DNA of 64,000 bases from Xanthobacteraceae bacterium. GTDB taxonomy: Bacteria > Pseudomonadota > Alphaproteobacteria > Rhizobiales > Xanthobacteraceae. Every line of letters begins with the position of its first letter. Position 1 is the stretch's first letter. Below the pieces are notes generated by a model. That model ran no database searches, was not told the origin of the DNA, and worked only from the letters and a program-made list of their open reading frames with translations. The position numbers and the translations under genes are program-made. The DNA lies in the NCBI GenBank assembly GCA_019635585.1, contig JAHBZE010000001.1, positions 1,240,001 through 1,304,000 of the forward strand, in the 5' to 3' direction. This document shows positions 34,636 to 45,304 of this stretch, one piece after another.

Positions 34636-35558
34636 CCCGCCTGCGCTCCCATGCACCAGGCGAGAATGCCCTTCTGCGCGTGCAGCCGGTTCTCAGCTTC
34701 GTCGAACACCACCGACTGCGGACCATCAATAATTTCGTCCGTGACTTCCTCGCCGCGATGCGCGGGCAGGCAATGCATGAAGATCGCGTCGGATTTCGCG
34801 TGCTTCATCAGCGTGCGGTTGACCTGATAGGGCTTCAGAATGTTGTGGCGGCGCTTGGCTTCCTTGTCGCCCATCGAAACCCAGGTGTCGGTGACGATGC
34901 AATCGGCGCTATCCACCGCTTCCTCGGGATCGCGCATGAAGCGGATCGCAGCGCCGGATTCCTTCGCCCATTTCACGACCGGCGGCTTCGCCGCGAAGTC
35001 GCGGGGGGTCGCGACATTCAGTTCGAACTCAAAACGAGCGGCAGCATGCACCCAGGAGGTGAGCACGTTATTCGCATCGCCAGTCCAGGCGACCTTGCGG
35101 CCCCGGATCGAGCCCTTGTGCTCCTCGAAGGTCATCACATCCGCCATCACCTGACAGGGATGCGAGAATTTCGTGAGCCCGTTGATGACTGGCACGGTTG
35201 CGTGGGCAGCGAGTTCCTGCAGCGACTTGTGGTTGAGAATACGGATCATGATGCCGTCGACATAGCGCGAGAGCACGCGCGCGGTATCGCCGATGGTCTC
35301 ACCGCGGCCAAGCTGCATCTCGGCACCGGTGAGCATGATCGAATGGCCGCCGAGCTCGTGCATCGCGACGTCGAAGGAAACGCGCGTGCGGGTCGAGGGC
35401 TTTTCGAAAATCATCGCGAGCGTGCGCCCGGCGAGCGGGCGCTTCGGATCGCTGTCGCGCTTCTTCTTCAGTTGCGCCGCGAGCGAAAGAATTTCGCGCA
35501 GTTCCTTGCCGGAAAATTCCGACAGGTCGAGAAAGTGCTGTACGCCGTTCATACTCAT
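34632..35558 (-). CDS. argF: Ornithine carbamoyltransferase
   Basis: The ATG 35558 overlaps the argD stop (TAATG), giving 308 residues. Carbamoyl-phosphate motif [13 protein letters not shown] and ornithine motif [11 protein letters not shown] are intact. ArgF makes citrulline in arginine synthesis. The ATG 35552 is also possible. A further in-frame extension lies inside argD. Confidence 0.97.
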   Translation of the reverse strand: MSMNGVQHFLDLSEFSGKELREILSLAAQLKKKRDSDPKRPLAGRTLAMIFEKPSTRTRVSFDVAMHELGGHSIMLTGAEMQLGRGETIGDTARVLSRYVDGIMIRILNHKSLQELAAHATVPVINGLTKFSHPCQVMADVMTFEEHKGSIRGRKVAWTGDANNVLTSWVHAAARFEFELNVATPRDFAAKPPVVKWAKESGAAIRFMRDPEEAVDSADCIVTDTWVSMGDKEAKRRHNILKPYQVNRTLMKHAKSDAIFMHCLPAHRGEEVTDEIIDGPQSVVFDEAENRLHAQKGILAWCMGAQAG

Positions 35559-36751
35559 TACGCGGCTCCCTTGGTCGTCGCCGCTTCGAGCTTCCGGCAC
35601 GCCGCCGACATCTTGGAGATGGCTTCGTTGATTTCGGTTTCGGTTACGATCAGCGGCGGCAAGAGCCGCACTACGTTTTCGCCGGCCGCGACCGTGAGCA
35701 GGCCCTCGCCCATCGCGGCGTTCACGAACTCGCCGTTCGACACCACGGTTTTCAGGCCGAGCAGCAGCCCCTCGCCGCGCACTTCGGCGATGACGCCTTT
35801 ATGCGTGTCTTTCAGTTCGGCGAGCCGCTGTTTCGCAAACAGGCTCATCTGCCGCACGTGATCGAGAAAACCGGGCGCCAGCACCTGATCGAGCACGGCG
35901 TTGGCGACGGCCATTGCGAGCGGATTGCCGCCGAAGGTCGAGCCGTGCGTGCCGGGCGTCATGCCTTTGCCCGCTTCCGCAGTCGCAAGACAGATGCCGA
36001 GCGGAAAGCCGCCGCCAATGCCTTTCGCGACCGCCATGATGTCGGGTGTTACGCCCGACCACTCATAGGCAAAGAGTTTTCCGGTGCGCCCGACGCCGGT
36101 CTGCACTTCGTCGAAGATCAGCAGTAAGCCGTGTTGGTCGCAGAGCTCGCGCAGGCTTTTAAGGAAACCCGGCGGCGGCACGCGGATGCCGCCCTCGCCC
36201 TGAATCGGTTCGATGAGGATCGCAGCGGTCTCGTTCGTGATCGCCTTCTTAACCGCTTCGAGGTCGCCGAATTTTACCTGCACGAAGCCGGGCATGCGGG
36301 GCCCGAAGCCTTCGAGATATTTCTCGTTGCCGGTTGCGGCAATCGTCGCGAGGGTGCGGCCGTGAAACGCGCCATCGAAGGTGATGATCTGGTTCCGCTC
36401 CGGCTTGCCCGACACCGACTGATACTTCCGCGCCATCTTGATCGAACACTCCATCGCTTCCGCGCCGGAGTTCTGGAAGAAGGCGGTGTCGGCGAAAGTG
36501 TGTTCGATCAGGCGCTTGGCGAGCCGTTCGCCTTCGGGAATCTTGTAGAGGTTCGAAACGTGCCAGAGCTTCTGCGCCTGCTCGGAGATCGCCTTCACCA
36601 GCGCCGGGTGCGCATGGCCAAGCGCGTTCACCGCGACGCCGGAACCGAAGTCGAGATATTTCTTGCCGTCGGTCGAGGTCAGCCACGCGCCTTCGCCGCG
36701 CTCGAAACTGATGTCGGCGCGTGCGTAGGTCGGCAGTATGGGCGCGATCAT
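35558..36751 (-). CDS. argD: Acetylornithine aminotransferase
   Basis: The ATG 36751 with GGAGG 8 nt upstream gives 397 residues of a class III PLP aminotransferase: [31 protein letters not shown] and the PLP lysine in [13 protein letters not shown]. It converts N-acetylglutamate semialdehyde to acetylornithine. It is the first gene of the operon with argF and hslO and divergent from gcrA. Confidence 0.95.
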   Translation of the reverse strand: MIAPILPTYARADISFERGEGAWLTSTDGKKYLDFGSGVAVNALGHAHPALVKAISEQAQKLWHVSNLYKIPEGERLAKRLIEHTFADTAFFQNSGAEAMECSIKMARKYQSVSGKPERNQIITFDGAFHGRTLATIAATGNEKYLEGFGPRMPGFVQVKFGDLEAVKKAITNETAAILIEPIQGEGGIRVPPPGFLKSLRELCDQHGLLLIFDEVQTGVGRTGKLFAYEWSGVTPDIMAVAKGIGGGFPLGICLATAEAGKGMTPGTHGSTFGGNPLAMAVANAVLDQVLAPGFLDHVRQMSLFAKQRLAELKDTHKGVIAEVRGEGLLLGLKTVVSNGEFVNAAMGEGLLTVAAGENVVRLLPPLIVTETEINEAISKMSAACRKLEAATTKGAA

Positions 36752-37123
36752 GGCATGCGCCTCCATTTCCCTCGGTTTTGACCCCTAAAACGAAATCTGC
36801 CGCCCATTACGAGCGGCGCGACGGACGGTCTTGGGGCTGGCTGGCCTTATTTACAACGCTGTCCCGGCTCGTTCAACCGGCCCTATCCGACTCGAAAACG
36901 TCACAACTTGTGGGGAAAACACGCTTACAGGCAGCGGACTCTTGAAGCGTCGAGTCTGCCTATTGTAGCGTTTTATCCGTCAAATACGACATATCGTGCG
37001 GCGGACGACCCTAGGCGAAACGTAGAAGGCCAAATCCGGACAGACGGGAAAACCCGATTCCGGCGAGCGCGGAAGGATTCTGCCTCGTGGCCCCTGCAAC
37101 GCCCAAGGAACAGGGGACAAAAA
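36752..37123. promoter_or_regulatory. argD / gcrA intergenic region with five GANTC sites
   Basis: This 372-bp gap holds GANTC at 36889, 36937, 36952, 37056 and 37076, all within 192 bp of the gcrA side. GANTC is the CcrM adenine-methylation site, and GcrA reads such methylation in cell-cycle promoters. I see no coding sequence here; an upstream extension of the gcrA frame to 36908 is not family sequence. Confidence 0.6.
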
Positions 37124-37621
37124 ATGAGCTGGACCGACGAACGCGTTGAACTGCTCCGCAAGCTCTGGGCCGATGGCTTATCGGCGAGTCAAATTGCCGC
37201 GGAACTCGGCGGCATCACCCGCAATGCGGTGATCGGCAAGGTGCACCGGCTGCAGCTTTCGGGCCGAGCCAAGCCTTCATCTTCCGTGCCGCGCATCCGC
37301 AAGCCGCGCGCCTCGACCGGAGTCATGCGCCCGCGCATGCGCTACTCGGGCAACAACGCGCTGGCACCCGACTACGTGCGCGAAGCAGAGCCCGATCTCG
37401 ATCCGATCGCGAACGTGGTGCCGATCGGGCCGCGCGTCTCGATTACGGAACTCAACGAAAACACCTGCCGCTGGCCGGTAGGCGACCCGGGCGCGGACGA
37501 CTTCGGCTATTGCGGCGCGAAACCGAAAGCGGGCGTCGTCTATTGCCCGTATCACGCGCGCGTCGCCTATCAGCCGCTCGCCGACCGGCGGCGTGAGCGC
37601 CGGGCCGCGCAAGGCCGCTAA
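37124..37621 (+). CDS. gcrA: GcrA cell-cycle regulator
   Basis: The ATG 37124 behind AGGGGAC gives 165 residues starting MSWTDERVELLRKLWADG, the N-terminal DNA-binding part of GcrA. The C-terminal RNA-polymerase-binding part has NENTCRWPVGDPG and FGYCGAKPKAGVVYCPYHARVAY. GcrA works with sigma-70 at methylated GANTC promoters, and the cluster of GANTC sites upstream suggests self- or CcrM-linked control. Confidence 0.96.
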   Translation: MSWTDERVELLRKLWADGLSASQIAAELGGITRNAVIGKVHRLQLSGRAKPSSSVPRIRKPRASTGVMRPRMRYSGNNALAPDYVREAEPDLDPIANVVPIGPRVSITELNENTCRWPVGDPGADDFGYCGAKPKAGVVYCPYHARVAYQPLADRRRERRAAQGR

Positions 37622-37636
37622 GACCACCAAAACAAA

Positions 37637-37672
37637 AACCCCGGAAGATTTTCCGGGGTTATACTTTTTTCA
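37637..37672. terminator. Bidirectional terminator between gcrA and phoB
   Basis: AACCCCGGAA (37637-37646), loop GATT and TTCCGGGGTT (37651-37660) form a strong hairpin. T runs lie on the right side and A runs on the left, so it can end both convergent genes. Confidence 0.85.
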
Positions 37673-38374
37673 GGCTGCGTTTTCAGCGAAACGCTCGTTG
37701 AACGAATAGCCCGAGCCGCGCACTGTGCGGATCGGGTCCGCCTCCTTGCCGCGCGTGAGCGTCTTCCGTAGCCGGCCGATGTGCACGTCGACCGTGCGCT
37801 CGTCGATGTAAACGTCTCTCCCCCAAACAGCATTGAGCAACTGCTCGCGCGTGAACACGCGACCCGGAGACATCATCAGGAACTCGAGCAGACGAAACTC
37901 GGTCGGACCGAGATGCACTTCGCGTTCTTTCCGGTGGACGCGCTTCTTCTCGCGGTCGAGTTCGATATCGCCGGATTTGAGCTGCTGCGAAACCTGCTCG
38001 GGGCTGGCGCGGCGCAGAAGCGCACGCACGCGGGCGACGAACTCCGGCACCGAAAACGGCTTCACCATGTAGTCGTCGGCGCCAGTCGAAAGCCCGCGCA
38101 CGCGCTCGGACTCTTCGCTGCGCGCGGTAAGCATCAGGATCGGCAGGCGCTCGGTTTCCGCGCGGGCGCGCAGGCGGCGGCACAGCTCGATGCCGGAAAG
38201 GCCCGGCAGCATCCAGTCGAGCACCACGATGTCGGGCAGGTTCTCCTTCAACCGGATTTCCGCCTCGTCGCCGCGATTGACGGTTTCGACGTCGTAGCCC
38301 TCACTTTCCAGATTGTAGCGAAGCAGCACCGCGAGCGCTTCTTCGTCCTCTACCACCAGAACTTTCGGCTTCAT
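37670..38374 (-). CDS. phoB: Phosphate regulon response regulator PhoB
   Basis: The 234-residue OmpR-family protein has a receiver domain (VVEDEEALAVLL, phospho-aspartate in VVLDWMLPG, KPFS) and a winged helix with RVFTREQLLNAVWG and RTVDVHIGRLRKTL. It activates Pho boxes. It ends the run phoR-pstSCAB-phoU-phoB. Confidence 0.95.
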   Translation of the reverse strand: MKPKVLVVEDEEALAVLLRYNLESEGYDVETVNRGDEAEIRLKENLPDIVVLDWMLPGLSGIELCRRLRARAETERLPILMLTARSEESERVRGLSTGADDYMVKPFSVPEFVARVRALLRRASPEQVSQQLKSGDIELDREKKRVHRKEREVHLGPTEFRLLEFLMMSPGRVFTREQLLNAVWGRDVYIDERTVDVHIGRLRKTLTRGKEADPIRTVRGSGYSFNERFAENAA

Positions 38375-38389
38375 GCGGATCGCTTCCGG

Positions 38390-39103
38390 TTATGCCTTGG
38401 GATAGGCGACGCTGGTCATGCTGGAAGCATCCGACTTCGGACGCTCGTCGACAAGCTGTTCGCCGACCACGAGATAATGCACGGTTTCGGCAATATTCGT
38501 CGCGTGGTCGCCGATCCGTTCGACGTTCTTCGCCGCAAACAGCAGATGCGTGCACATCGTGATCTGGCGCGGATCTTCCATCATGTAGGTCAAGAGTTCG
38601 CGGAACAGCGAGGTGTAAAGATCGTCAACCGCGCCGTCGCGTTTCCAGACCGCCATGGCCCGGTCCGCGTCGCGAGCGCCAAAGGCATCCAGCACTTCCT
38701 TCAACTGTTCGAGCACGATTTCGCTCATGTGCTCGACGCCGCGCAAAAGTGCGGCCGCCTGATATTCGCCCTTGAGCGCCAGCACGCGCTTGGCCGTATT
38801 CTTGGAAAGATCGCCGATCCGCTCGAGGTCGTTGCAGATGCGGATTGCGGAAACCACTTCACGCAAGTCCACCGCGAGCGGCTGGCGCTTGGCGATCAGC
38901 GTGATCGAGTCGCTCTCGATTTCCCGCTGCAACTGGTCGAGCCGCGTGTCGGCGGCGATCACGCGCTGGGCGAGAATGGTGTCGCGCTTGATCAGGGCGT
39001 CGATGGAATCGACCACCGACTTTTCAGCGAGCCCGCCCATTTCGGCGACCTTGCGGTTGATGTCCCGGAGTTCGTTTTCGAAGGCGGTAACGATATGTGC
39101 CAT
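38390..39103 (-). CDS. phoU: Phosphate signalling protein PhoU
   Basis: The ATG 39103 gives 237 residues starting MAHIVTAFENELRDINRK. Two three-helix repeats with the metal-binding E-x3-D type motifs (RICNDLERIGDLSKN and KNVERIGDHATN) are clear. PhoU links the Pst transporter to PhoR and restrains the regulon. The longer frame to 39409 is not family sequence. phoB follows 15 bp later. Confidence 0.95.
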   Translation of the reverse strand: MAHIVTAFENELRDINRKVAEMGGLAEKSVVDSIDALIKRDTILAQRVIAADTRLDQLQREIESDSITLIAKRQPLAVDLREVVSAIRICNDLERIGDLSKNTAKRVLALKGEYQAAALLRGVEHMSEIVLEQLKEVLDAFGARDADRAMAVWKRDGAVDDLYTSLFRELLTYMMEDPRQITMCTHLLFAAKNVERIGDHATNIAETVHYLVVGEQLVDERPKSDASSMTSVAYPKA

Positions 39104-39120
39104 GATGAATCTCGCCGGCC

Positions 39121-39921
39121 TTAGCCGAAGCGTCCCGTAATATAGTCGAGGGTGCGATTGTCCTTCGGGTTGGAGAACATCGACGTCGTCGGCCCGGCTT
39201 CGATCAGATCGCCGAGATACATGAAGGCGGTCTGATCGGCCACGCGGGCCGCCTGCTGCATGTTGTGCGTCACGATCACGATCGTGAAGTCGCGCTTCAA
39301 TTCGTCGATCAGCTCCTCGATCTTGGCGGTCGAGATCGGATCGAGCGCGGAGGTCGGCTCGTCGAACAAAACGACCTCGGGTTTGATCGCGACCGTGCGC
39401 GCGATGCAAAGGCGTTGCTGCTGGCCGCCGGAAAGACCGAGCGCGGAGGTATGCAGGCGATCCTTCACTTCGTTCCAGAGTGCGGTACGCGTGAGGCTGG
39501 ACTCCACGATCTCGTCCATCTCGCCGCGCGACGGCTTCATGTAGAGCCTCACGCCGAAGGCGATGTTGTCGTAGATCGTCATCGGGAACGGAGTCGGTTT
39601 CTGAAACACCATGCCGACTTTCGAGCGAAGCAGGTTCGCATCGAGCTTCGGGTCGAGGATGTTCTCGCCGTCGAGCGTGATCACGCCTTCGGCGCGCTGA
39701 CCCGGATAGAGTTCGTAGATGCGGTTAAGGATGCGTAGCAAGGTCGACTTGCCGCAACCGGAAGGTCCGATCAGCGCGGTGACGCGCTGCTCGTAGAGCG
39801 GCAACGTGATGTTCTTCAGCGCCTTATTGTCGTTATAGAAGAACGAGACATCCTTGATGTCCATTTTCGGCTTCGCATTGGAAAGCGAATCCGCCGCGGC
39901 GTTTACTGCGAAATTTGCCAT
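39121..39921 (-). CDS. pstB: Phosphate ABC transporter ATPase
   Basis: The 266-residue ATPase has Walker [10 protein letters not shown], signature [16 protein letters not shown] and Walker [14 protein letters not shown], with the PstB-type [14 protein letters not shown] segment. Its start overlaps the pstA stop by one base. Confidence 0.96.
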   Translation of the reverse strand: MANFAVNAAADSLSNAKPKMDIKDVSFFYNDNKALKNITLPLYEQRVTALIGPSGCGKSTLLRILNRIYELYPGQRAEGVITLDGENILDPKLDANLLRSKVGMVFQKPTPFPMTIYDNIAFGVRLYMKPSRGEMDEIVESSLTRTALWNEVKDRLHTSALGLSGGQQQRLCIARTVAIKPEVVLFDEPTSALDPISTAKIEELIDELKRDFTIVIVTHNMQQAARVADQTAFMYLGDLIEAGPTTSMFSNPKDNRTLDYITGRFG

Positions 39922-40763
39922 CAGCTTTCCTTTTTCGATACGAGGACACGCGCGAGAATGCTGAGCGTCAGCACCGCGACGGTAATCAGCAGCGCGCCGG
40001 TCCAGGCCAGACGCTGCCAGTCTTCATAAGGCGAGAGCGCGAACTGGAAGATGACCACCGGCAGGCTCGGCATGGGGGCGAGAATGTTGGTGCTCCAGAA
40101 CTGATTGTTGAGCGCGGTGAACAGAAGCGGCGCGGTTTCACCGGAGATGCGCGCGATTGCAAGGAGGATGCCGGTGATAATGCCGGTCTTCGCCGCGCGA
40201 TAACTGACATAGCGGATCACGGTCCAGCGCGGCGCGCCGAGGGCGGCTGCCGCCTCGCGCATCTGGTTCGGCACCAGGAGCAGCATGTCTTCTGTAGTGC
40301 GGACCACGACCGGCACGACGAGAATCGCAAGCGCGACCGAACCTGCAAGCCCGGAGAAATACCCCATCGGGCGCACCATGATGCCGTATACGAAGAGGCC
40401 GATCACGATCGAAGGCGCGGAGAGCAGGATGTCGTTGATGAAGCGCACGACATTGGTGAGCTTCGAATAGCGGCCGTATTCAGCCATGTAAGTGCCGGCC
40501 AAAATCGCCAGCGGCGTTCCGATCGCAACTCCAAGAAAAGTCAGGATCAGGCTGCCGACGATTGCGTTGAGAAGCCCGCCATCGCTGCCCGGTGGCGGCG
40601 TCATCTGCGTGAAAACCGCGAGGTTCAGACCACCGAGACCCTTGATCAGCAGCATCGCGAGAATAAAGACGAGCCAGCAAAGACCGAACGCTGCGGTCAG
40701 CACCGACATCGTCAGGTGAAAGCGGTTCCGGAGCCTGCGGCGCTGATAAAGGCTGTTGTCCAT
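39921..40763 (-). CDS. pstA: Phosphate ABC transporter permease
   Basis: The ATG 40763 gives 280 residues starting [15 protein letters not shown], with six membrane segments and the EAAxALGA-type loop [20 protein letters not shown]. The frame extends upstream within pstC, but the family start and the 2-bp gap after pstC fix it. Confidence 0.95.
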   Translation of the reverse strand: MDNSLYQRRRLRNRFHLTMSVLTAAFGLCWLVFILAMLLIKGLGGLNLAVFTQMTPPPGSDGGLLNAIVGSLILTFLGVAIGTPLAILAGTYMAEYGRYSKLTNVVRFINDILLSAPSIVIGLFVYGIMVRPMGYFSGLAGSVALAILVVPVVVRTTEDMLLLVPNQMREAAAALGAPRWTVIRYVSYRAAKTGIITGILLAIARISGETAPLLFTALNNQFWSTNILAPMPSLPVVIFQFALSPYEDWQRLAWTGALLITVAVLTLSILARVLVSKKES

Positions 40764-40765
40764 TT

Positions 40766-41767
40766 CTAGCCTCCCGCGCGCTTGTTCAGGCTGGCGAGCA
40801 GAAGCCGCGCACATGCCAGAACGAAGAAGGTGATGATAAAAAGAACCAGGCCGAGCGCCGTCAGCGATGAAGTGTGCAGTGCCTGCAAGGCTTCGACGAA
40901 CTCGTTGGCGATAGCCGCCGAAATCGTCGTCCCGGGCTGCAACACCGAAGCGCTGATGCGGTGCGCGTTGCCGATCACGAAAGTAACGGCCATCGTCTCG
41001 CCAAGCGCACGGCCAAGCGCAAGCATGACGCCGCCGATGACGCCTGCGCGCGTATAGGGGAGTACGACTTTCCAGACCACTTCCCACGTGGTGGCGCCAA
41101 GACCGTAAGCGGATTCCTTCAGGACCGGCGGCACAGTCTCGAAGACGTCACGCGTGATCGAGGCGATAAACGGCAGCACCATAATTCCGAGAATGAGACC
41201 CGCGGTCAGAACGCCGATCCCGTAAGGCGGACCGGCAAACAACGCGCCAATGCCGGGGATATTGCCGAGCGTGTCGATGATTGCCGGCTGAACATAGCGC
41301 TGCAGAAACGGGGCGAAGACGAAAAGACCCCAGATGCCGTAAATGATCGAAGGAATGCCGGCGAGCAGTTCGATCGCAATGCCAACCGGCCGCCTTAAAG
41401 CTTGCGGGCAGAGTTCGGTGAGAAAGATCGCAATACCGAGCCCGACGGGAACTGCAACCAGCATCGCAATGATCGATGTGACGACGGTGCCGTAAATCGG
41501 CGCCAGTGCGCCAAAGCGCTCCTTCACCGGATTCCATTCCTCGGTCCAGAAGAAGCTGATGCCGAACTGCTTGAGCGCGGGTATCGAACCCTCGACCAGC
41601 GTGAGGATGACGCCGAATAAAAGCGCCAGCACCAGAAGTGCTGCCGCCCTCGTAAAATTCTTGAAGAAGCGGTCGGTCAGAATCAGACGGCCGAGCGATG
41701 CGCGGCGTGAATCGCGTTGCTTTTCTTCAGCACGCGCTTCCGCCGGATCGAACGTCAACTCAACCAT
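40766..41767 (-). CDS. pstC: Phosphate ABC transporter permease
   Basis: The 333-residue permease has an N-terminal cytoplasmic extension, six membrane segments, a long periplasmic loop ([18 protein letters not shown]) and the ATPase contact loop [19 protein letters not shown]. It pairs with PstA. The 120-bp gap to pstS holds no gene. Confidence 0.95.
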   Translation of the reverse strand: MVELTFDPAEARAEEKQRDSRRASLGRLILTDRFFKNFTRAAALLVLALLFGVILTLVEGSIPALKQFGISFFWTEEWNPVKERFGALAPIYGTVVTSIIAMLVAVPVGLGIAIFLTELCPQALRRPVGIAIELLAGIPSIIYGIWGLFVFAPFLQRYVQPAIIDTLGNIPGIGALFAGPPYGIGVLTAGLILGIMVLPFIASITRDVFETVPPVLKESAYGLGATTWEVVWKVVLPYTRAGVIGGVMLALGRALGETMAVTFVIGNAHRISASVLQPGTTISAAIANEFVEALQALHTSSLTALGLVLFIITFFVLACARLLLASLNKRAGG

Positions 41768-41887
41768 CTGCGCCCCCTCTGGCCGCGTACGAGAACCCGG
41801 AACATTCTTGTTGTCATTCGTTTAAATTGGGCCTGCGGGACCGGTAATGGCTCCGCAGGCCGATATCGTGCGTAACGCTTCGTCCGC

Positions 41888-42943
41888 TTACGAGCCGTGA
41901 TTGTAGAGCGGCTTTCCGTCGGGACCCTTGATGTCGCCCCAAGCCTTACGGATAAGCGCGATCGTGGATTCGGGAAGCGGGACGTAATCGAGCGCTTCGG
42001 CTTCCTTCGCGCCGTTCTTGTAAGCCCAGTCGAAGAACTTGAGCGCATCCGCAGCGGCGGCGGCATCCGCCGGCTGCTTGTGGATCAGGATGAAGGTTGC
42101 GCCGGCGATCGGCCAGGATTTTTCACCGGGCTGATCGGTGAGGATCAAATTGAAGCCTTTTGCTTTGGCCCAGTCGGCGCCCGCGGCAGCCGCCTGGAAC
42201 GCAGTGATGCTCGGCTCGGCAACCTTGCCGTCCTTATTGAGCATATTGAGATGCGTCATCTTGTTTTGCTTGGCGTAAGCGTATTCGACGTAGCCAATCG
42301 CGCCCTTGGTCTGGAGCACGTTATTGGCGACACCTTCGTTGCCCTTGGCACCGATGCCGGCCGGCCACTTCACGGCCGTCGATACGCCGACCTTGTCGTC
42401 CCAGTCCTTGCTGACCTTGCCGAGGTAGTTGGTAAAGATGAAGGTCGTGCCAGAACCGTCAGAGCGATGGACGATCGCAATCGCCGTGCTCGGGAGATTT
42501 ACGCCAGGGTTCAACTTCTTGATCGCCGCGTCATCCCAAGTCTTGATGTCGCCGAGGAAGATCTTCGCTAGCGTTGGGCCGTCAAGCTTTAGCTGACCAG
42601 CCTTGATGCCATCGAGGTTGACCACCGGAACGACGCCGCCGATTACGGTCGGAAACTGCACGAGGCCGTTCTTCTCGAGGTCTTCCGCCTTCAGCGGCGA
42701 GTCGGTCGCGCCGAAAATCACGGTCTTGGCGACGATCTGCTTGATGCCGCCGCCGGAGCCGATCGACTGGTAGTTCAAGCCGATGTTGGTCTGCTTCTTA
42801 TAGCTGTCGGCCCACTTTGCGTAGATCGGATAAGGAAACGTCGCGCCCGCACCGGAAATGTCGGCAGCGAGAACGGTTCCGAAAATCATTGCGCCGCCGA
42901 GAATTGCGGAGGCCGCGATCAGAGTGAGTGATTTGTGTTTCAC
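41888..42943 (-). CDS. pstS: Phosphate-binding periplasmic protein
   Basis: The 351-residue PstS has a signal peptide ([16 protein letters not shown]), then [31 protein letters not shown] and [16 protein letters not shown], which form the phosphate site. A triple Pho box lies 104-132 bp upstream of its start. Confidence 0.97.
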   Translation of the reverse strand: MKHKSLTLIAASAILGGAMIFGTVLAADISGAGATFPYPIYAKWADSYKKQTNIGLNYQSIGSGGGIKQIVAKTVIFGATDSPLKAEDLEKNGLVQFPTVIGGVVPVVNLDGIKAGQLKLDGPTLAKIFLGDIKTWDDAAIKKLNPGVNLPSTAIAIVHRSDGSGTTFIFTNYLGKVSKDWDDKVGVSTAVKWPAGIGAKGNEGVANNVLQTKGAIGYVEYAYAKQNKMTHLNMLNKDGKVAEPSITAFQAAAAGADWAKAKGFNLILTDQPGEKSWPIAGATFILIHKQPADAAAAADALKFFDWAYKNGAKEAEALDYVPLPESTIALIRKAWGDIKGPDGKPLYNHGS

Positions 42944-43046
42944 GGAGATGCACTCCTTCCTGTGAAAAACCCATCCGGGCGGCAGCCCCGCTGCCTTTCC
43001 ATGACCGGACGCCGGCTGACTCCTAGAAGCCGTGCATTTCGCTTCT

Positions 43047-43075
43047 ATGACGCAGCCATGACAGGTACATGACAG
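43047..43075 (-). promoter_or_regulatory. Triple Pho box upstream of pstS
   Basis: On the minus strand two exact CTGTCAT half-sites (43069-43075 and 43058-43064) are 11 bp apart. A third, GCGTCAT (43047-43053), continues the same period. This is the PhoB-binding layout and should make pstSCAB-phoU-phoB phosphate-starvation inducible. Confidence 0.88.
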
Positions 43076-43110
43076 CGCAAGCTACTCTAATCGCTACGAA
43101 ATTGAGGGCG

Positions 43111-44202
43111 TTAGCCGGTGGATAAGGGAATGCGAACGCTGAAAACCGCGCCCTTGCCGGGCTCGCTCTCGATCACGAGCCGCCCGCGGTGGCGCGCGGC
43201 AATGTGCTTGACGATCGCAAGGCCGAGACCAGTGCCGCCCTGCTCGCGGCTTTGCGCGACATCGACCCGGTAAAAGCGCTCGGTGAGACGTGGCAAATGT
43301 TCGGGGGCGATGCCAGGACCGAAATCGCGCACCGAGAGTACCGCCTCCGTACCTTCGGTTTTGAGCGAGATTTCGACGCGCTTGCCGCTTGCACCGTATT
43401 TCAGCGCGTTTTCGACCAGATTTTCGAGCAACCGGATCAGGTCGTCGCGCTCTCCGCGCACGATCACCGGTGATGGAGGTGCTGCGAGCGAAATCTCGAT
43501 GCCACGGTCGCGCGCAAGCGGCGAGAGCGAATCCCTTACATGCGCGATCAGCGGAACGAGATCGACGGCCGCTTCCGGTGGACGATGAACGTTCATTTCC
43601 ACGCGCGAAAGCGACAGGAGATCGTCGATCAGACGAGACATGCGCCGTGCCTGCTCGCCCATGATGTTCAGAAATTTTTCGCGCATCGCCGGATCGTCAC
43701 GCGCAGGCCCGCGCAGAGTGTCTATGAAGCCGGCAAGCGACGCGAGCGGCGTGCGCAATTCATGGCTCGCATTAGCGACGAAATCGGCGCGCATCTGATC
43801 GACACGCATCGCCTGCGTCAGATCACGGAAAACGAGCATCACGAGATCGGGCGCACTGCCGCCTTGCGCCGCGAGATCGAAACGGATCGGAAGCACATGC
43901 GCCTCAAAGGAGCGCTCGACCGGGACACGCAGATTGAAGGTCACGAGATGGGAAGCGCCGCCAAGACCGGCATCCCGGGCCGCCTCGACCACTTCGGGCG
44001 CACGCAGCGTCAGCGAGACCGGCGCACCAATGCGCGCGGGACCGAGCATGGCTTCCGCGGCAGCGTTGCCCGCAAGCACCACCCCCGCCGGCGTCAGAAG
44101 CAGCGTCGGCTCGGGATAGGCGCGCACCAATGCCGCAAGCTGCGGATCGAGATCCTGCTCCCTGCCCCGGCCGGGCGCCGCGTATGGAGAAATGTCACTC
44201 AT
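43111..44202 (-). CDS. phoR: Phosphate regulon sensor histidine kinase PhoR
   Basis: The 363-residue kinase has a PAS-like domain (about 25-150), HisKA with FVANASHELRTPLASL and HATPase with LLENLVENALKYG, RDFGPGIAPE and GGTGLGLAIVKHIA. No membrane segment is visible, unlike E. coli PhoR; signal input would come through PhoU and Pst. It lies upstream of pstS on the same strand. Confidence 0.92.
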   Translation of the reverse strand: MSDISPYAAPGRGREQDLDPQLAALVRAYPEPTLLLTPAGVVLAGNAAAEAMLGPARIGAPVSLTLRAPEVVEAARDAGLGGASHLVTFNLRVPVERSFEAHVLPIRFDLAAQGGSAPDLVMLVFRDLTQAMRVDQMRADFVANASHELRTPLASLAGFIDTLRGPARDDPAMREKFLNIMGEQARRMSRLIDDLLSLSRVEMNVHRPPEAAVDLVPLIAHVRDSLSPLARDRGIEISLAAPPSPVIVRGERDDLIRLLENLVENALKYGASGKRVEISLKTEGTEAVLSVRDFGPGIAPEHLPRLTERFYRVDVAQSREQGGTGLGLAIVKHIAARHRGRLVIESEPGKGAVFSVRIPLSTG

Positions 44203-44329
44203 TTCTGTTGATCGCCTGCTCCGTCCTCATAACGCGGCGGCCTCGAATTCGGCAAACTAGGCTGGCCTCCATAGCCGCACCAATCACCCCGTGGTATCTG
44301 CCGCTGCAGCGGAAAAGGAAATCAAGGAC

Positions 44330-44947
44330 ATGACCAGCTTGCGGCTTCGGGTCTCGCACATTCTTACCGCGGTGTGGGTTTCGCTTTCGCCCCTCGCGGG
44401 TTTCGCTGTTGCCGAGCCTGTCCCTTTGCCGACTGTCGACTACGAAGCCAAAGCGAAGCTTCTCAATGAGGGTACGCTTTTCGTACGTCATTCCAACGGC
44501 AAGATGCGGATCGAAATGCAGTTGCCGCATATCGCCGATACGGTAGTCGGCTTCGTCGATCTGAACCGCAAGCGAATGGTGCTGATGCTTCCGATTCCCG
44601 GCGCCCAGAATACAGCTATGGAAGTCGATTTCGGCGGTGAAGCGATCTTCGGTCAGGTTCTTGGTGAAGGTCAGAGGCGCGGTGACGACCTTGTCGCAGG
44701 CGAACGCTGTACGATCTGGAAAATCGTGGCGCACGACGGTGAAAATCGCGCCGCGGCCTGTATCACGGGCGACAACATAGCATTGCGTACACAGGCGACG
44801 GTTGATGGGAAAACGCGCACGGTATTTGAAGTCACGGAGTTGAAACGGCAACCTCAAAACCCGGCAGACCTGGAAGTGCCGGCAAATGTGCGGACGATGA
44901 AGCTGCCCAAAGGTTTCAAAGGAATCCCCGGCTTCCCACCGCTCTAG
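44330..44947 (+). CDS. Exported protein, DUF4412-like
   Basis: The ATG 44330 gives 205 residues with a signal peptide (LTAVWVSLSPLAGFAVA). A soluble domain follows with GTLFVRHSNGKMRIEMQLP and VGFVDLNRKRMVLMLP, in the style of DUF4412 periplasmic proteins, and a C-terminal LPKGFKGIPGF. The role is unknown. It is divergent from phoR. Confidence 0.7.
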   Translation: MTSLRLRVSHILTAVWVSLSPLAGFAVAEPVPLPTVDYEAKAKLLNEGTLFVRHSNGKMRIEMQLPHIADTVVGFVDLNRKRMVLMLPIPGAQNTAMEVDFGGEAIFGQVLGEGQRRGDDLVAGERCTIWKIVAHDGENRAAACITGDNIALRTQATVDGKTRTVFEVTELKRQPQNPADLEVPANVRTMKLPKGFKGIPGFPPL

Positions 44948-44959
44948 CTTCGTTTGACG

Positions 44960-45304
44960 TTAATTCTTGCGGATACGCTCTATTACCTGCTGATAAGCCT
45001 TGAAGGCCTCGCCATCCTTCTTGCAGGCATCGGGCAGCGTCTTTTCGAAATTGGTTTCGACCTGTTCGTAGAGTACGTCGGCGGCGTCATCCTTCAGGCC
45101 GAGTTTCTTCTGCAACACGGTCGCGGCCTGAATCAGCCGATCGGCTTCAGCCTCGTCCAGATGGAAGTCGCAGCGATCCGCAGCAATCGACGCGAAATAG
45201 AGCGTCATCAATTCGCGCCGGTCGTCCTCGGACGGATTCTGCGCGGTGGCGCCGATCGAGAACACAGCAAGCACACCCAGCGCGATCACAAACCGCACGA
45301 TCAC
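44960..45304 (-). CDS. Exported small hypothetical protein
   Basis: A 114-residue protein with a signal peptide (FVIALGVLAVFSIGATAQ) and a helical domain with two cysteines (AADRCDF and LPDACKKDG) that could form a disulfide. It is coupled to the preceding YbhN-like gene by overlap (45301-45304). Function unknown. Confidence 0.7.
   Translation of the reverse strand: MIVRFVIALGVLAVFSIGATAQNPSEDDRRELMTLYFASIAADRCDFHLDEAEADRLIQAATVLQKKLGLKDDAADVLYEQVETNFEKTLPDACKKDGEAFKAYQQVIERIRKN

Noticed and set aside
38390-39409. Long form of PhoU starting at 39409
   Set aside because: The extra N-terminus lies over pstB in another frame; PhoU starts MAHIVTAFENELRD at 39103.
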